A stretch of 13,450 bases of DNA from JBGPYM01 sp041493205. GTDB taxonomy: Bacteria; Bacteroidota; Ignavibacteria; UBA10030; UBA6906. Where the stretch lies: positions 1-13,450 of the forward strand of contig JBGPYM010000065.1 in the NCBI GenBank assembly GCA_041493205.1. Reading direction: 5' to 3'. Position 1 is the stretch's first letter, and each line of letters begins with the position of its first letter. The position numbers and the translations under genes are program-made. The notes beneath the pieces were generated by a model. The model made no database searches, was not told the DNA's origin, and saw only the letters and a list, made by a program, of their open reading frames with translations. Of the stretch, positions 1-6,635 are shown piece by piece.

Positions 1-709
1 CGAGGATGAACTCGATCACCGCGAGACTGTAATACTCCAGATGCTCATGACAGATGGTGTCGTATGAAGTCATCTTCAGCATCGTCGGCATATATGACAT
101 CTCGAAGACCCAGATGCCGTCGGGTGCGAGAATCCTTCGGATCCCCGTGGTAAATGCGATGGGGTCCTCGAGGTCGTAGAACATGGCAATGGAGGTGATG
201 ATGTCGCACTTCTTGCCGCCGAGCCTGGTGACCAGCTCTTCCGACGGGAAAATGTCCTGCACGACCGTAACGTCCCCGCCTATCTCCTGAGCGACATCCG
301 ACGGGTCAATCCCGAATTTCGCGGTGTCGGCGGGATAGAACGCAAGCAGCGTCCCGTCGTTGCACCCGATGTCAAGGACGGTCGAGGGCTTTCCCCGGTG
401 GACTGCGATCACTTCCGTGACGATGCCGCGAAGATGGTTCCGCATGGTGTCGTTCGTCCCCGAGCGGTACCAGTACGCGGAGTAGAGGATCTCCGGAGGA
501 ACCGTGTGTTCCATCTGGAGAAGGCCGCAGGCCCGCTCGTCCCTCACCGGGTCACACCGGACGAGGGACGTCGGTATTTTGCGGAGCGGGGGGAGTTCCT
601 TGCCGGGTTTGACGAACGAGCCCTGCAAGTATTGCTCCCCGAGGTCGATCACCTTGGTGAGAGCCGAAGAGCCGCACACGCGGCACGTTGTTCTGTGAGT
701 GAGATGCAT
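1..709 (-). CDS. Zinc-binding class I SAM methyltransferase, C-methyltransferase superfamily (3' end cut by window)
   Basis: This gene has a complete start but its C-terminus lies beyond the left edge; 236 codons are visible. I read it directly by translating the minus strand from the ATG at 707-709, with an AAGGA ribosome-binding site about 6 bases upstream. The N-terminus carries four cysteines (C9, C12, C52, C61) spaced as in the zinc-binding domain of NovU/TylC3-type sugar C-methyltransferases. A SAM motif I, VLDIGCNDGTLL, follows at about 111-122. An HEH motif at 221-223 within ICHEHLEYYS matches the family's conserved active-site segment. Some characterised sugar C-methyltransferases have Tyr where this protein has C220. 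Homologues add a methyl to a keto-deoxy nucleotide sugar, but the superfamily is broad, so the substrate is not certain. It lies 10 bases after the small helical protein gene, in the block that begins with gmd, which suggests a role in making a modified sugar or glycan. Confidence 0.85.
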   Translation of the reverse strand, partial: MHLTHRTTCRVCGSSALTKVIDLGEQYLQGSFVKPGKELPPLRKIPTSLVRCDPVRDERACGLLQMEHTVPPEILYSAYWYRSGTNDTMRNHLRGIVTEVIAVHRGKPSTVLDIGCNDGTLLAFYPADTAKFGIDPSDVAQEIGGDVTVVQDIFPSEELVTRLGGKKCDIITSIAMFYDLEDPIAFTTGIRRILAPDGIWVFEMSYMPTMLKMTSYDTICHEHLEYYSLAVIEFIL

Positions 710-719
710 CGTTGTTCCT

Positions 720-1175
720 TCAGGTCGTCGCGATCCCGCTCCGTCCGGCAATCAGGTCGCGGACGAGACGGTCAATCTCTTCGATACATTTGTTCCTGTC
801 AAGATTCAGCCGTGCAAGTTCCTGTATCACGCCATCCTTCCGGTCTGGCGGAATCTTCCCGAATTCGTATACTTTCTCCTGTTCATGCCAGAGCGCGCAG
901 TTCACACCGGCAAGCCGGGACACCACCTCCCCGATCGTTCCGCTGATGGCGTCTGCAGCCCCCTGCGGCGAGGCATACACCTTGTTTGCCGCAAACATCA
1001 GCCGGTCAAAAGGGATTGCACCGGCAGCGGCCGCACCGATGAACTCGTTGATCTCGTCCGTGAGCTGCGCCTCCTGTCCGGTGAGACTCTCAAGTCGTTG
1101 GGGGTCGGTCGTGTGCCATTGTTTCAGCTTCACCACCGTCAGCTTGTCGCAGAGTGATCCAAGAGTCTCGGCCAT
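720..1175 (-). CDS. Small helical protein of unknown function with an internal two-fold duplication
   Basis: A 151-residue soluble, mostly helical protein with no signal peptide or membrane segment. I know similar proteins only as uncharacterised members of polysaccharide clusters; the WH and LN..RN..IEEID patterns recall DUF4254-type proteins, but I cannot confirm the family. It appears internally duplicated. Residues 4-21 (TLGSLCDKLTVVKLKQWH) line up without gaps with 80-97 (TIGEVVSRLAGVNCALWH), sharing T, G, L, V and the final WH. Each is followed by a charged helix ending in an acidic E-I-[ND] pattern (about 40-43 and 132-135). It sits 16 bases after a flippase and 10 bases before a methyltransferase, so it is probably cotranscribed and coupled to them. 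An accessory or scaffold role is possible, but no function can be assigned from sequence. The ATG at 1173-1175 has an AGGG about 11 bases upstream. Confidence 0.85.
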   Translation of the reverse strand: MAETLGSLCDKLTVVKLKQWHTTDPQRLESLTGQEAQLTDEINEFIGAAAAGAIPFDRLMFAANKVYASPQGAADAISGTIGEVVSRLAGVNCALWHEQEKVYEFGKIPPDRKDGVIQELARLNLDRNKCIEEIDRLVRDLIAGRSGIATT

Positions 1176-1191
1176 GATAAGCGATGCCCTG

Positions 1192-2562
1192 TCAGTTCCC
1201 GGTTGCTTTGCGCAGCTCCGTCAGCAGGAAGTGCGGATTCACCGATCGTGCCATCAGCCCCAGGTGAGCGCGCAGGTTCCGCACGACGCCGAACGAAAAC
1301 GTTGCAACGGTATAGGCGATGAGCGCGGCGACGGCCGCGCCGGTGGTCCCGTACCGCGGGATCAGCACAAGGTTGAGAACGATGTTGACCACCGAACCGG
1401 TAACGGTACGGAACAACGCGACCTGTGTCCTGTTCTCCGCAATCAGGTATTGACCGCTGGCGATGCCGAGAAACACGGGGAGACTGGCCCAGACGTAAAT
1501 CGCCAGTACCGGCCCGGCCGCCGCATATTGCGGGCCAAACACCACCGCAATGATCGTGTGTGCGAAGAACGACGTGGGAATCGCGACGACCAGGGAAATC
1601 ACGCTCAGTGACCCGTACAGGATCTGCATCCGGCGGGCATATTGAACGCTATCGGTCCGTTTTGCGACAAGGATTGATGGGAAGACTGACGCCGTGATCG
1701 CCACAGGAAGAAAGTACCAGGCCTCGGCGAGACGGAGTGCCACCGAATACTCGCCCACCTCGCGGACTGTCAGGATGCCGCCAAGCATGACCTGACCTAT
1801 GCGCATGTACAGGATGGTCCCGAGCGTGGCAAACGCAAGAGGCCAGCTGTCGTGCAAAAACTGAAGAGCGCGGTCGATGCGCACACGCCACACACGCATG
1901 TGCTGCCCCCGCCGGTGGTACATGACGACGAGCGCGGCGCCCCCGAGCAGCAGTTCCGCGAGCGTCGCAGCGGCAAAAGTGACCAGCGGCGCGTGCATGA
2001 GAAGCAGGACCACGCGGACTGCGGACATGACCAGGAATGCGCCGTTCTTCGCATAGACGGCAAACTTGACCTTGACCTGCGATTGAAACCAGCTGTCAAT
2101 GACGTCAAAGGCAAGCGCAAACATCCCGAGTGCCGACAGAACGACCAGCACCAGCGTCAGCGGATCGCCGGGACGGATCCAGGTGATCAGGACCGTCGCG
2201 CAGAGGGCACCCACGGCCGATCCTGCACAGCGCATCGCAAACGCGGTACCAAGGGTGGCGTGCCTGGCCGCATCGTCGTCACTAAGAATGTCGCGTACGA
2301 GGATGCTGTCAAGCCCGAGCGTTGCCAGGGGGGTGAACAGTGCAACGAACGCAGCGGCATAGTTCAGGAGCCCGAATTGCTCGGGGCCGAGGTAACGGGC
2401 CATCCAGACGCCGATCACGGCCGTAATCCCGAGTCGCAGGACTTTGTCCAGCGAAAGCCATATGATGTTGCTCAGGATTTTCTGGAGCTGAATACGCCCG
2501 TGGAGCCGTTCACGGAAACCGGAGGGAAGATGCCGGATCCAGGATTCGTTGATGACGGTCAT
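1192..2562 (-). CDS. Wzx-type oligosaccharide flippase (MOP superfamily)
   Basis: A polytopic membrane protein of about 456 residues with roughly a dozen or more hydrophobic segments. It is likely to flip undecaprenyl-diphosphate-linked oligosaccharide units across the cytoplasmic membrane. The first membrane segment follows a basic leader and contains the arrangement typical of the polysaccharide transporter family: an early DK pair, then ARYLGPEQFGLLNYA, and a later VFGPQY and NIVLNLVLIPRYGTTGAA region. Two starts are possible. The ATG at 2560-2562 begins 13 bases after the gmd stop and leaves a short cytoplasmic leader. An upstream in-frame ATG at 2604 would add 14 residues and overlap gmd by 29 bases, and it has a GGCGG just before it. 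I prefer 2562 because it avoids the overlap, but neither ribosome-binding site is decisive. The Wzx assignment is firm at superfamily level; the transported glycan is unknown. Confidence 0.88.
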   Translation of the reverse strand: MTVINESWIRHLPSGFRERLHGRIQLQKILSNIIWLSLDKVLRLGITAVIGVWMARYLGPEQFGLLNYAAAFVALFTPLATLGLDSILVRDILSDDDAARHATLGTAFAMRCAGSAVGALCATVLITWIRPGDPLTLVLVVLSALGMFALAFDVIDSWFQSQVKVKFAVYAKNGAFLVMSAVRVVLLLMHAPLVTFAAATLAELLLGGAALVVMYHRRGQHMRVWRVRIDRALQFLHDSWPLAFATLGTILYMRIGQVMLGGILTVREVGEYSVALRLAEAWYFLPVAITASVFPSILVAKRTDSVQYARRMQILYGSLSVISLVVAIPTSFFAHTIIAVVFGPQYAAAGPVLAIYVWASLPVFLGIASGQYLIAENRTQVALFRTVTGSVVNIVLNLVLIPRYGTTGAAVAALIAYTVATFSFGVVRNLRAHLGLMARSVNPHFLLTELRKATGN

Positions 2563-2575
2563 TCCGGTTGAGAGT

Positions 2576-3616
2576 CTAGAAACCCTGCCGCGCGACACTG
2601 TCATAATCCGCCCTGGCCATCATCTTCACCAGGTCGCCGAATTTCGTGGCCGGCCGCCAGCCGAGCTTTGCGTGCGCCTTGCTCGCATCACCGACGAGAA
2701 TGTCCACTTCGGTCGGACGATAAAATTGCGGACTGACTTCAACCACCGTCTTTCCGGTCTTCGTGTGTATCCCCTTTTCCATTGCTCCCTCACCCTCCCA
2801 GCGAACCGGCATGCCGAGCTCGTCAAAAGCCAGTTCGACGAACTCCCGGACCGTATGTGTCTCCCCGGTCGCAACGACATAGTCATCCGGCAGATCCTGC
2901 TGCAGCATGAGCCACATGGCCACGCAATATTCGGGCGCGTAGCCCCAGTCACGCTTTGCATTGAGATTTCCCAGGGCAAGCGTCGACTGCATGCCGTGTT
3001 TGATACGTGCCGCAGCGATGGTGATCTTCCTCGTGACGAAGTTTTCGCCGCGACGGGGGGATTCGTGGTTGAAGAGGATTCCGTTGCACGCAAACAGGTT
3101 GTACGCTTCGCGGTAATTTACCACGATCCAGTACCCGAAAAGCTTCGCGACCCCGTAGGGACTGCGCGGATAAAAAGGGGTCGATTCGTTCTGCGGTATG
3201 GTCCGCGCCTTGCCGAACAATTCGCTCGTCGAGGCCTGGTAAAATCGTGTTTGCGTCCCGGTTTCACGGATGGCGTCCAGGAACCGGAGGGTGCCGACGG
3301 CGTCAACTTCGGCGGTGTACTCGGGGACGTCAAACGAAACCTTCACGTGACTCTGTGCTGCCAGGTTGTAAATCTCTTCGGGACGGATCTTTTCAAGCAG
3401 CCGGTTCAGATTGCTGGTGTCCGTGACGTCTCCGTAATGAAGGAAGAGCCGCTTGTTCATGATCGCCGGATCCTGAATATAGATATGGTCGATCCTGCCG
3501 CGGTTGAAGGAACTGCTCCGGCGGAGAATGCCGTGAACTTCATATCCTTTGGCGAGAAGGAACTCGGCAAGATACGAGCCGTCCTGCCCGGTGATGCCGG
3601 CGATGAGTGCTTTCAT
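2576..3616 (-). CDS. gmd: GDP-mannose 4,6-dehydratase
   Basis: A cytoplasmic short-chain dehydrogenase/reductase family enzyme that converts GDP-D-mannose to GDP-4-keto-6-deoxy-D-mannose, the branch point for GDP-fucose, GDP-rhamnose, GDP-perosamine and related sugars. The 346-residue protein opens with the NADP-binding GITGQDGSYLAE. It shows the catalytic set T130, E132, Y154 and K158, in the same T-to-Y spacing as E. coli Gmd, and the signature NHESPRRGENFVTRKI (183-198) and RDWGYAPEYV-like segments. The reading frame stays open upstream to an ATG at 3703, but the protein family begins exactly at MKALIAG, so I place the start at 3614-3616. It is the first gene after the longest gap in the window and probably begins a transcription unit. 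No GDP-fucose synthase, RMD-type reductase or perosamine aminotransferase is visible next to it, so the final sugar cannot be read from this window. Confidence 0.97.
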   Translation of the reverse strand: MKALIAGITGQDGSYLAEFLLAKGYEVHGILRRSSSFNRGRIDHIYIQDPAIMNKRLFLHYGDVTDTSNLNRLLEKIRPEEIYNLAAQSHVKVSFDVPEYTAEVDAVGTLRFLDAIRETGTQTRFYQASTSELFGKARTIPQNESTPFYPRSPYGVAKLFGYWIVVNYREAYNLFACNGILFNHESPRRGENFVTRKITIAAARIKHGMQSTLALGNLNAKRDWGYAPEYCVAMWLMLQQDLPDDYVVATGETHTVREFVELAFDELGMPVRWEGEGAMEKGIHTKTGKTVVEVSPQFYRPTEVDILVGDASKAHAKLGWRPATKFGDLVKMMARADYDSVARQGF

Positions 3617-3651
3617 TGCGGGTCCGTAGGGTACACCACGTTGTAGCTTGG

Positions 3652-3680
3652 AGTATAGCGAAAAAACCGGTAAAAATAAA
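3652..3680 (-). promoter_or_regulatory. Candidate sigma70-type promoter upstream of gmd
   Basis: On the minus strand, TATACT (3652-3657, five of six matches to TATAAT) lies 17 bases downstream of TTTATT (3675-3680, a weak match to TTGACA). The region is strikingly A/T-rich within a GC-rich cluster. Initiation would fall near 3645, about 30 bases before the gmd ATG. It sits in the only intergenic gap longer than 25 bases. This is a visual motif match; if the host is a Bacteroidota relative its promoter consensus may differ. Confidence 0.4.
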
Positions 3681-3713
3681 CGGAATGCGGGGTGCAGCGT
3701 CACCGGCCGGGCA

Positions 3714-5018
3714 TCACAACCTGTCCAGCAGAAACATTTTGATGTCCTTCAAACGGCGCACGACCTCGGCCGCGCTGATCGGCACAAACCGGTTGAGTGC
3801 GCGTGCTGTGAGTGCGGCAGCGACCGCGCTGCCCAGTACGTACCCCAACCCCGCTCCCGTTGCGCCGCCCGGTGGAATGCAGATCAGGAACGCCGCCAGT
3901 GACGCGGCAAGAGTGCTCACGCCGAGCATGAACGTAACCCGCGCGTGTCCAAGCCCCATGATGACATTGGAACCGACCGCGGCAAGGGGTACCATGAACG
4001 TCAGGAGAGAAAAGATTCTAATGACGGGCACCGCCCCGGCATAGCGCCCGCCGTACAGCACCGCAATCAGCAGGTCCGGGAACAAAAGAAACACCAGGGT
4101 GACCGGGAGCAGGCCCACGGTGAGAAACAGTATCGCCTTTTCCGTCAGCGCTTTCAGGGATGCTGATTCTCCCAGCGACGAGAGGCGGGAGGCGGCGGGA
4201 AGGACGAACATCTGTGCAACCTGCGCGGCCATTTCGTACAATCGGACGAAGACCTTTGCGGAGTTGTACACGGCCACCTGGATCGGCCCCGTAAATGCGG
4301 CAAGAATGAAGGAATCCGCACGCGTCGAAAACTGGGAACTGATGATGCCACCCAGCGAATACTTCCCGTAATCCCATATCTGACGCACCGACTGCGGCGG
4401 GGGGCGAAGCGTGACGCGCGCCATCCTCCGCGTGAACCAGAGGCCCAGAAGCGACGAGCTGCCGAGCGAGGCAAGATTGATCACGATGAGATCCAACGCC
4501 GTATCAAAGGCATGGATCCGCGAGACAACCCAGACGAGGAAAGGCGCGCCGAGAAAATGGACCGCGTCCATCCAGAAGACTTCGCGGATCCGGAATCTCG
4601 CCTGGAGAAGCGTCATGGTGAAATTACGCACAAAGGACGCCGCCAGCATGGCCGGCACATACAGGAGCAGGGGACTCAGGGAGGGGGAGTTCAGCAGGGC
4701 ACCGGCAGGCGCGCTGAGCGCGACCACGACGGCCGAGGCTGCCGCAACGAACGCTGCATTGAGCCACCAGGCCGCCGACACGACCCCCGACAGGTCGGCA
4801 TTGTCCTCCGAGGAAAACTTAAGAAGGGGCTGGAGCGCAAATGCGGTGGCAAGTCCGGATATGACCAGAAAAACTTCCTGCACGAGGACGAAGTTGCCGA
4901 ATTCCTCCTCTGGCAGCACCCTGATCACGAGCCAGACATAGCCCAGGCCGTACACAACCGCAAGCATCTTGTCCGCCACCCCCCAGAGGCCTGCCCGCAG
5001 ATGTTTTCCGATTTCCAT
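3714..5018 (-). CDS. Polysaccharide flippase-like membrane protein (MOP/PST family)
   Basis: A 434-residue integral membrane protein with about 12 hydrophobic segments, starting with KMLAVVYGLGYVWLVIRVLPEEEFGNFVL, an arrangement common in polysaccharide biosynthesis flippases of the MATE-like superfamily. Its probable role is moving a lipid-linked glycan or sugar intermediate across the cytoplasmic membrane. By eye it shares only superfamily features with the second flippase at 1192-2562, so they are not recent copies of each other. The ATG lies 4 bases after the stop of the upstream GT2 gene, which suggests translational coupling. It is the last gene before the 97-base gap and appears to close the upstream block. 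The stop (TGA at 3714-3716) is followed by only a weak, wobble-rich stem that is not a convincing terminator. Confidence 0.87.
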   Translation of the reverse strand: MEIGKHLRAGLWGVADKMLAVVYGLGYVWLVIRVLPEEEFGNFVLVQEVFLVISGLATAFALQPLLKFSSEDNADLSGVVSAAWWLNAAFVAAASAVVVALSAPAGALLNSPSLSPLLLYVPAMLAASFVRNFTMTLLQARFRIREVFWMDAVHFLGAPFLVWVVSRIHAFDTALDLIVINLASLGSSSLLGLWFTRRMARVTLRPPPQSVRQIWDYGKYSLGGIISSQFSTRADSFILAAFTGPIQVAVYNSAKVFVRLYEMAAQVAQMFVLPAASRLSSLGESASLKALTEKAILFLTVGLLPVTLVFLLFPDLLIAVLYGGRYAGAVPVIRIFSLLTFMVPLAAVGSNVIMGLGHARVTFMLGVSTLAASLAAFLICIPPGGATGAGLGYVLGSAVAAALTARALNRFVPISAAEVVRRLKDIKMFLLDRL

Positions 5019-5022
5019 CTGC

Positions 5023-5862
5023 TCAGCGCCGCGCGGAGAGGTAACGGAGGGCGGCCACGCCGTTGACGACGACGTTCAGCCAGGGAAAGACCAGCCAGTG
5101 GTACCACGAAGCATGGCGTGCAAAGAAACGCATATTGCTCATGAATTTATGCCGGAGCTTGTACGCCGACAGGTGGCCTCCTGAGCTCACGGACACTTTG
5201 TGCCAGACGCGTGCACGGGGCTCGAACAGGATACGGTATCCCGCCGTGCGCGCCCGCATGCACCAGTCGGCGTCTTCGGTGTACATGAAGTACGTCTCGT
5301 TGAGCAGGCCGACCTTCTCGAAAGCCGAACGCGATGCAAGAAAGCAACATCCCGAAGCATACGCGGTGTCGGTGACGTTACCAAACCGGGGGCTGTCGGT
5401 TGCGCGGATCCCGACGTGCCGCATCGTTCCCGTCCAGAATGAAATCTCACCCCCCGCATACCAGATCTCCTGCGGCGAACTATAATAGAGAATTTTGGGA
5501 GCGACGACGCCCGCACCCGGCGTCTCGGCCAGGGTCCGGGAGAGATGGCCCAGGAAATCCGGGGCCACGGTCGTATCGTTATTGAGAAGCAGGATCTGAC
5601 CCGCGCCACGCTCCAGCGCGTGCCGGATGCCGAGGTTGTTCCCCCCAGCAAATCGCAGATTCTTCCCCGCCTCAAGGAGGGTGACAGTGGGATAGGCGTC
5701 GCGGATGGCGGCTGCCGAGCCGTCCTCCGAACCGTTATCGACGACGACCGTCCGGACGTTTGGGAGCGCGGCATTGTGGAGGGATGCGAGGCATTCAAGG
5801 GTGTCGGCCCTGCCGTTCCAGTTTACGATGATGATGAAAGTCGGAGGGTCGGCCGGTGCCAT
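5023..5862 (-). CDS. GT2 glycosyltransferase, rhamnosyltransferase (WbbL/RfbF)-like
   Basis: A 279-residue cytoplasmic or membrane-associated inverting GT-A enzyme that adds a sugar, often rhamnose in this subfamily, to a lipid-linked acceptor. The nucleotide-binding strand IIIVNWNG (about 10-17) and VVDNGSEDGS (40-49) are canonical. The metal-binding region is LLNNDT, with NND at 94-96 replacing a strict DXD, which is normal for this subfamily. The acceptor and catalytic region includes ASGCCFLASRSAFEKVG (169-185) and YTEDADWCMRAR (194-205), with an acidic cluster E196, D197 and D199. A hydrophobic C-terminus (about 255-275) could attach it peripherally to the membrane. It starts 2 bases after the preceding methyltransferase and ends 4 bases before the flippase. 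Donor identity is not proved by sequence; no rhamnose-synthesis genes are in the window. Confidence 0.92.
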   Translation of the reverse strand: MAPADPPTFIIIVNWNGRADTLECLASLHNAALPNVRTVVVDNGSEDGSAAAIRDAYPTVTLLEAGKNLRFAGGNNLGIRHALERGAGQILLLNNDTTVAPDFLGHLSRTLAETPGAGVVAPKILYYSSPQEIWYAGGEISFWTGTMRHVGIRATDSPRFGNVTDTAYASGCCFLASRSAFEKVGLLNETYFMYTEDADWCMRARTAGYRILFEPRARVWHKVSVSSGGHLSAYKLRHKFMSNMRFFARHASWYHWLVFPWLNVVVNGVAALRYLSARR

Positions 5863-5864
5863 GG

Positions 5865-6635
5865 TCAGGCTTTCGCAAGGAGATACACGACCCCGGAGCA
5901 GACGAGCTCGGCAACAAACGGGAGATGCGCCACCGGTCCGGCGGGGAGCGGTCGCAGGCCGAACCGGATGTGGTTCGGACTGATGAGGTACGCCTTCTTT
6001 CCCACAACGCGCATGCCTCCTGCCGAGGCAATGGCTTCGAACTTCCTCATCCCCATCTTCAACCGGCCGAGTTTCTGTACCTCGGTAACGATGGCGGGTG
6101 ATTCGTTCCGGAGGCGCGGTAGTATCGCGGAGATCCCGAACGGAAGCAAATGTGCAAACGGAAGCCGGGCAAGCGGCGCCCGGAGATGCTGTTGATGCGC
6201 CCCGTACGCCGAGTAGTAGGGGGGAAAAGTAATCAGGAGCCGGCCGTCCGGCTTCATGTACGTTCCCAGCTTGGCCATCATTGCCTGCTTCTGATCAAGG
6301 TGCTCAAAGACGTCATGCAAGACCACCAGGTCGAACTGCTTTCCGGTGAACGGGGTCCCGTCGGTGTACATATTCCCCGTCCGGAAGTCTATCGCGCGGT
6401 CTCCCTGGAGCGCGTGTGCAGCATCGACGCGGAGCTCATCAATATCAAACCCCGCGCACTGCGCGCCCGCATCATGAAGGGCGCACAGCCCTCCCCCTTC
6501 GGCACACCCCACATCAAGCACGGTCGCTCCCGCCAGCGCAACGCCCCACTGACGGAGCAGGGAAGCCATGAAGCGGGAGGAGACCTGGTACTCGTACTCC
6601 CAGTAGGTGCGGGTATGTTCCGATATTTCAGTCAT
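5865..6635 (-). CDS. Class I SAM-dependent methyltransferase
   Basis: A 256-residue Rossmann-fold methyltransferase. SAM motif I is VLDVGCAEGGG at about 39-49, with an acidic ribose-binding residue in the FDID segment (63-66). A post-motif sequence LHDVFEHL (106-113) resembles those of UbiE/Methyltransf_11-type enzymes. The C-terminal third (about 150-256) is variable and probably binds the acceptor. There is no zinc-ribbon and no membrane segment. In polysaccharide loci such proteins O-methylate sugars or cap growing chains; the acceptor here is unknown. Its ATG overlaps the stop of the preceding methyltransferase by 8 bases, so the two are made as a coupled pair, and the following GT2 starts 2 bases after its stop. 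Confidence 0.9.
   Translation of the reverse strand: MTEISEHTRTYWEYEYQVSSRFMASLLRQWGVALAGATVLDVGCAEGGGLCALHDAGAQCAGFDIDELRVDAAHALQGDRAIDFRTGNMYTDGTPFTGKQFDLVVLHDVFEHLDQKQAMMAKLGTYMKPDGRLLITFPPYYSAYGAHQQHLRAPLARLPFAHLLPFGISAILPRLRNESPAIVTEVQKLGRLKMGMRKFEAIASAGGMRVVGKKAYLISPNHIRFGLRPLPAGPVAHLPFVAELVCSGVVYLLAKA

Noticed and set aside
712..1611. Plus-strand open frame of 299 codons across the left part of the window
   Set aside because: It crosses two minus-strand genes and their junction, and the protein is low-complexity and rich in Arg and Ser, as expected of a shadow frame.
2549..3646. Long plus-strand open frame (365 codons) opposite gmd
   Set aside because: It lies antisense to an unmistakable gmd gene and its product has no recognisable domain; GC-rich coding DNA often leaves the opposite strand open.
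3617..3703. Extension of gmd to the ATG at 3703 (29 extra residues)
   Set aside because: The family starts at the MKALIAGITGQDG position, the extra residues have no match to the enzyme, and they would translate the promoter-like A/T-rich region.
3661..3706. Possible rho-independent terminator after the flippase at 3714-5018
   Set aside because: The stem has only about five firm pairs plus wobble pairs, a loop near 30 bases, and lies inside the promoter-like region. The T-run alone is not enough to call it as a feature.
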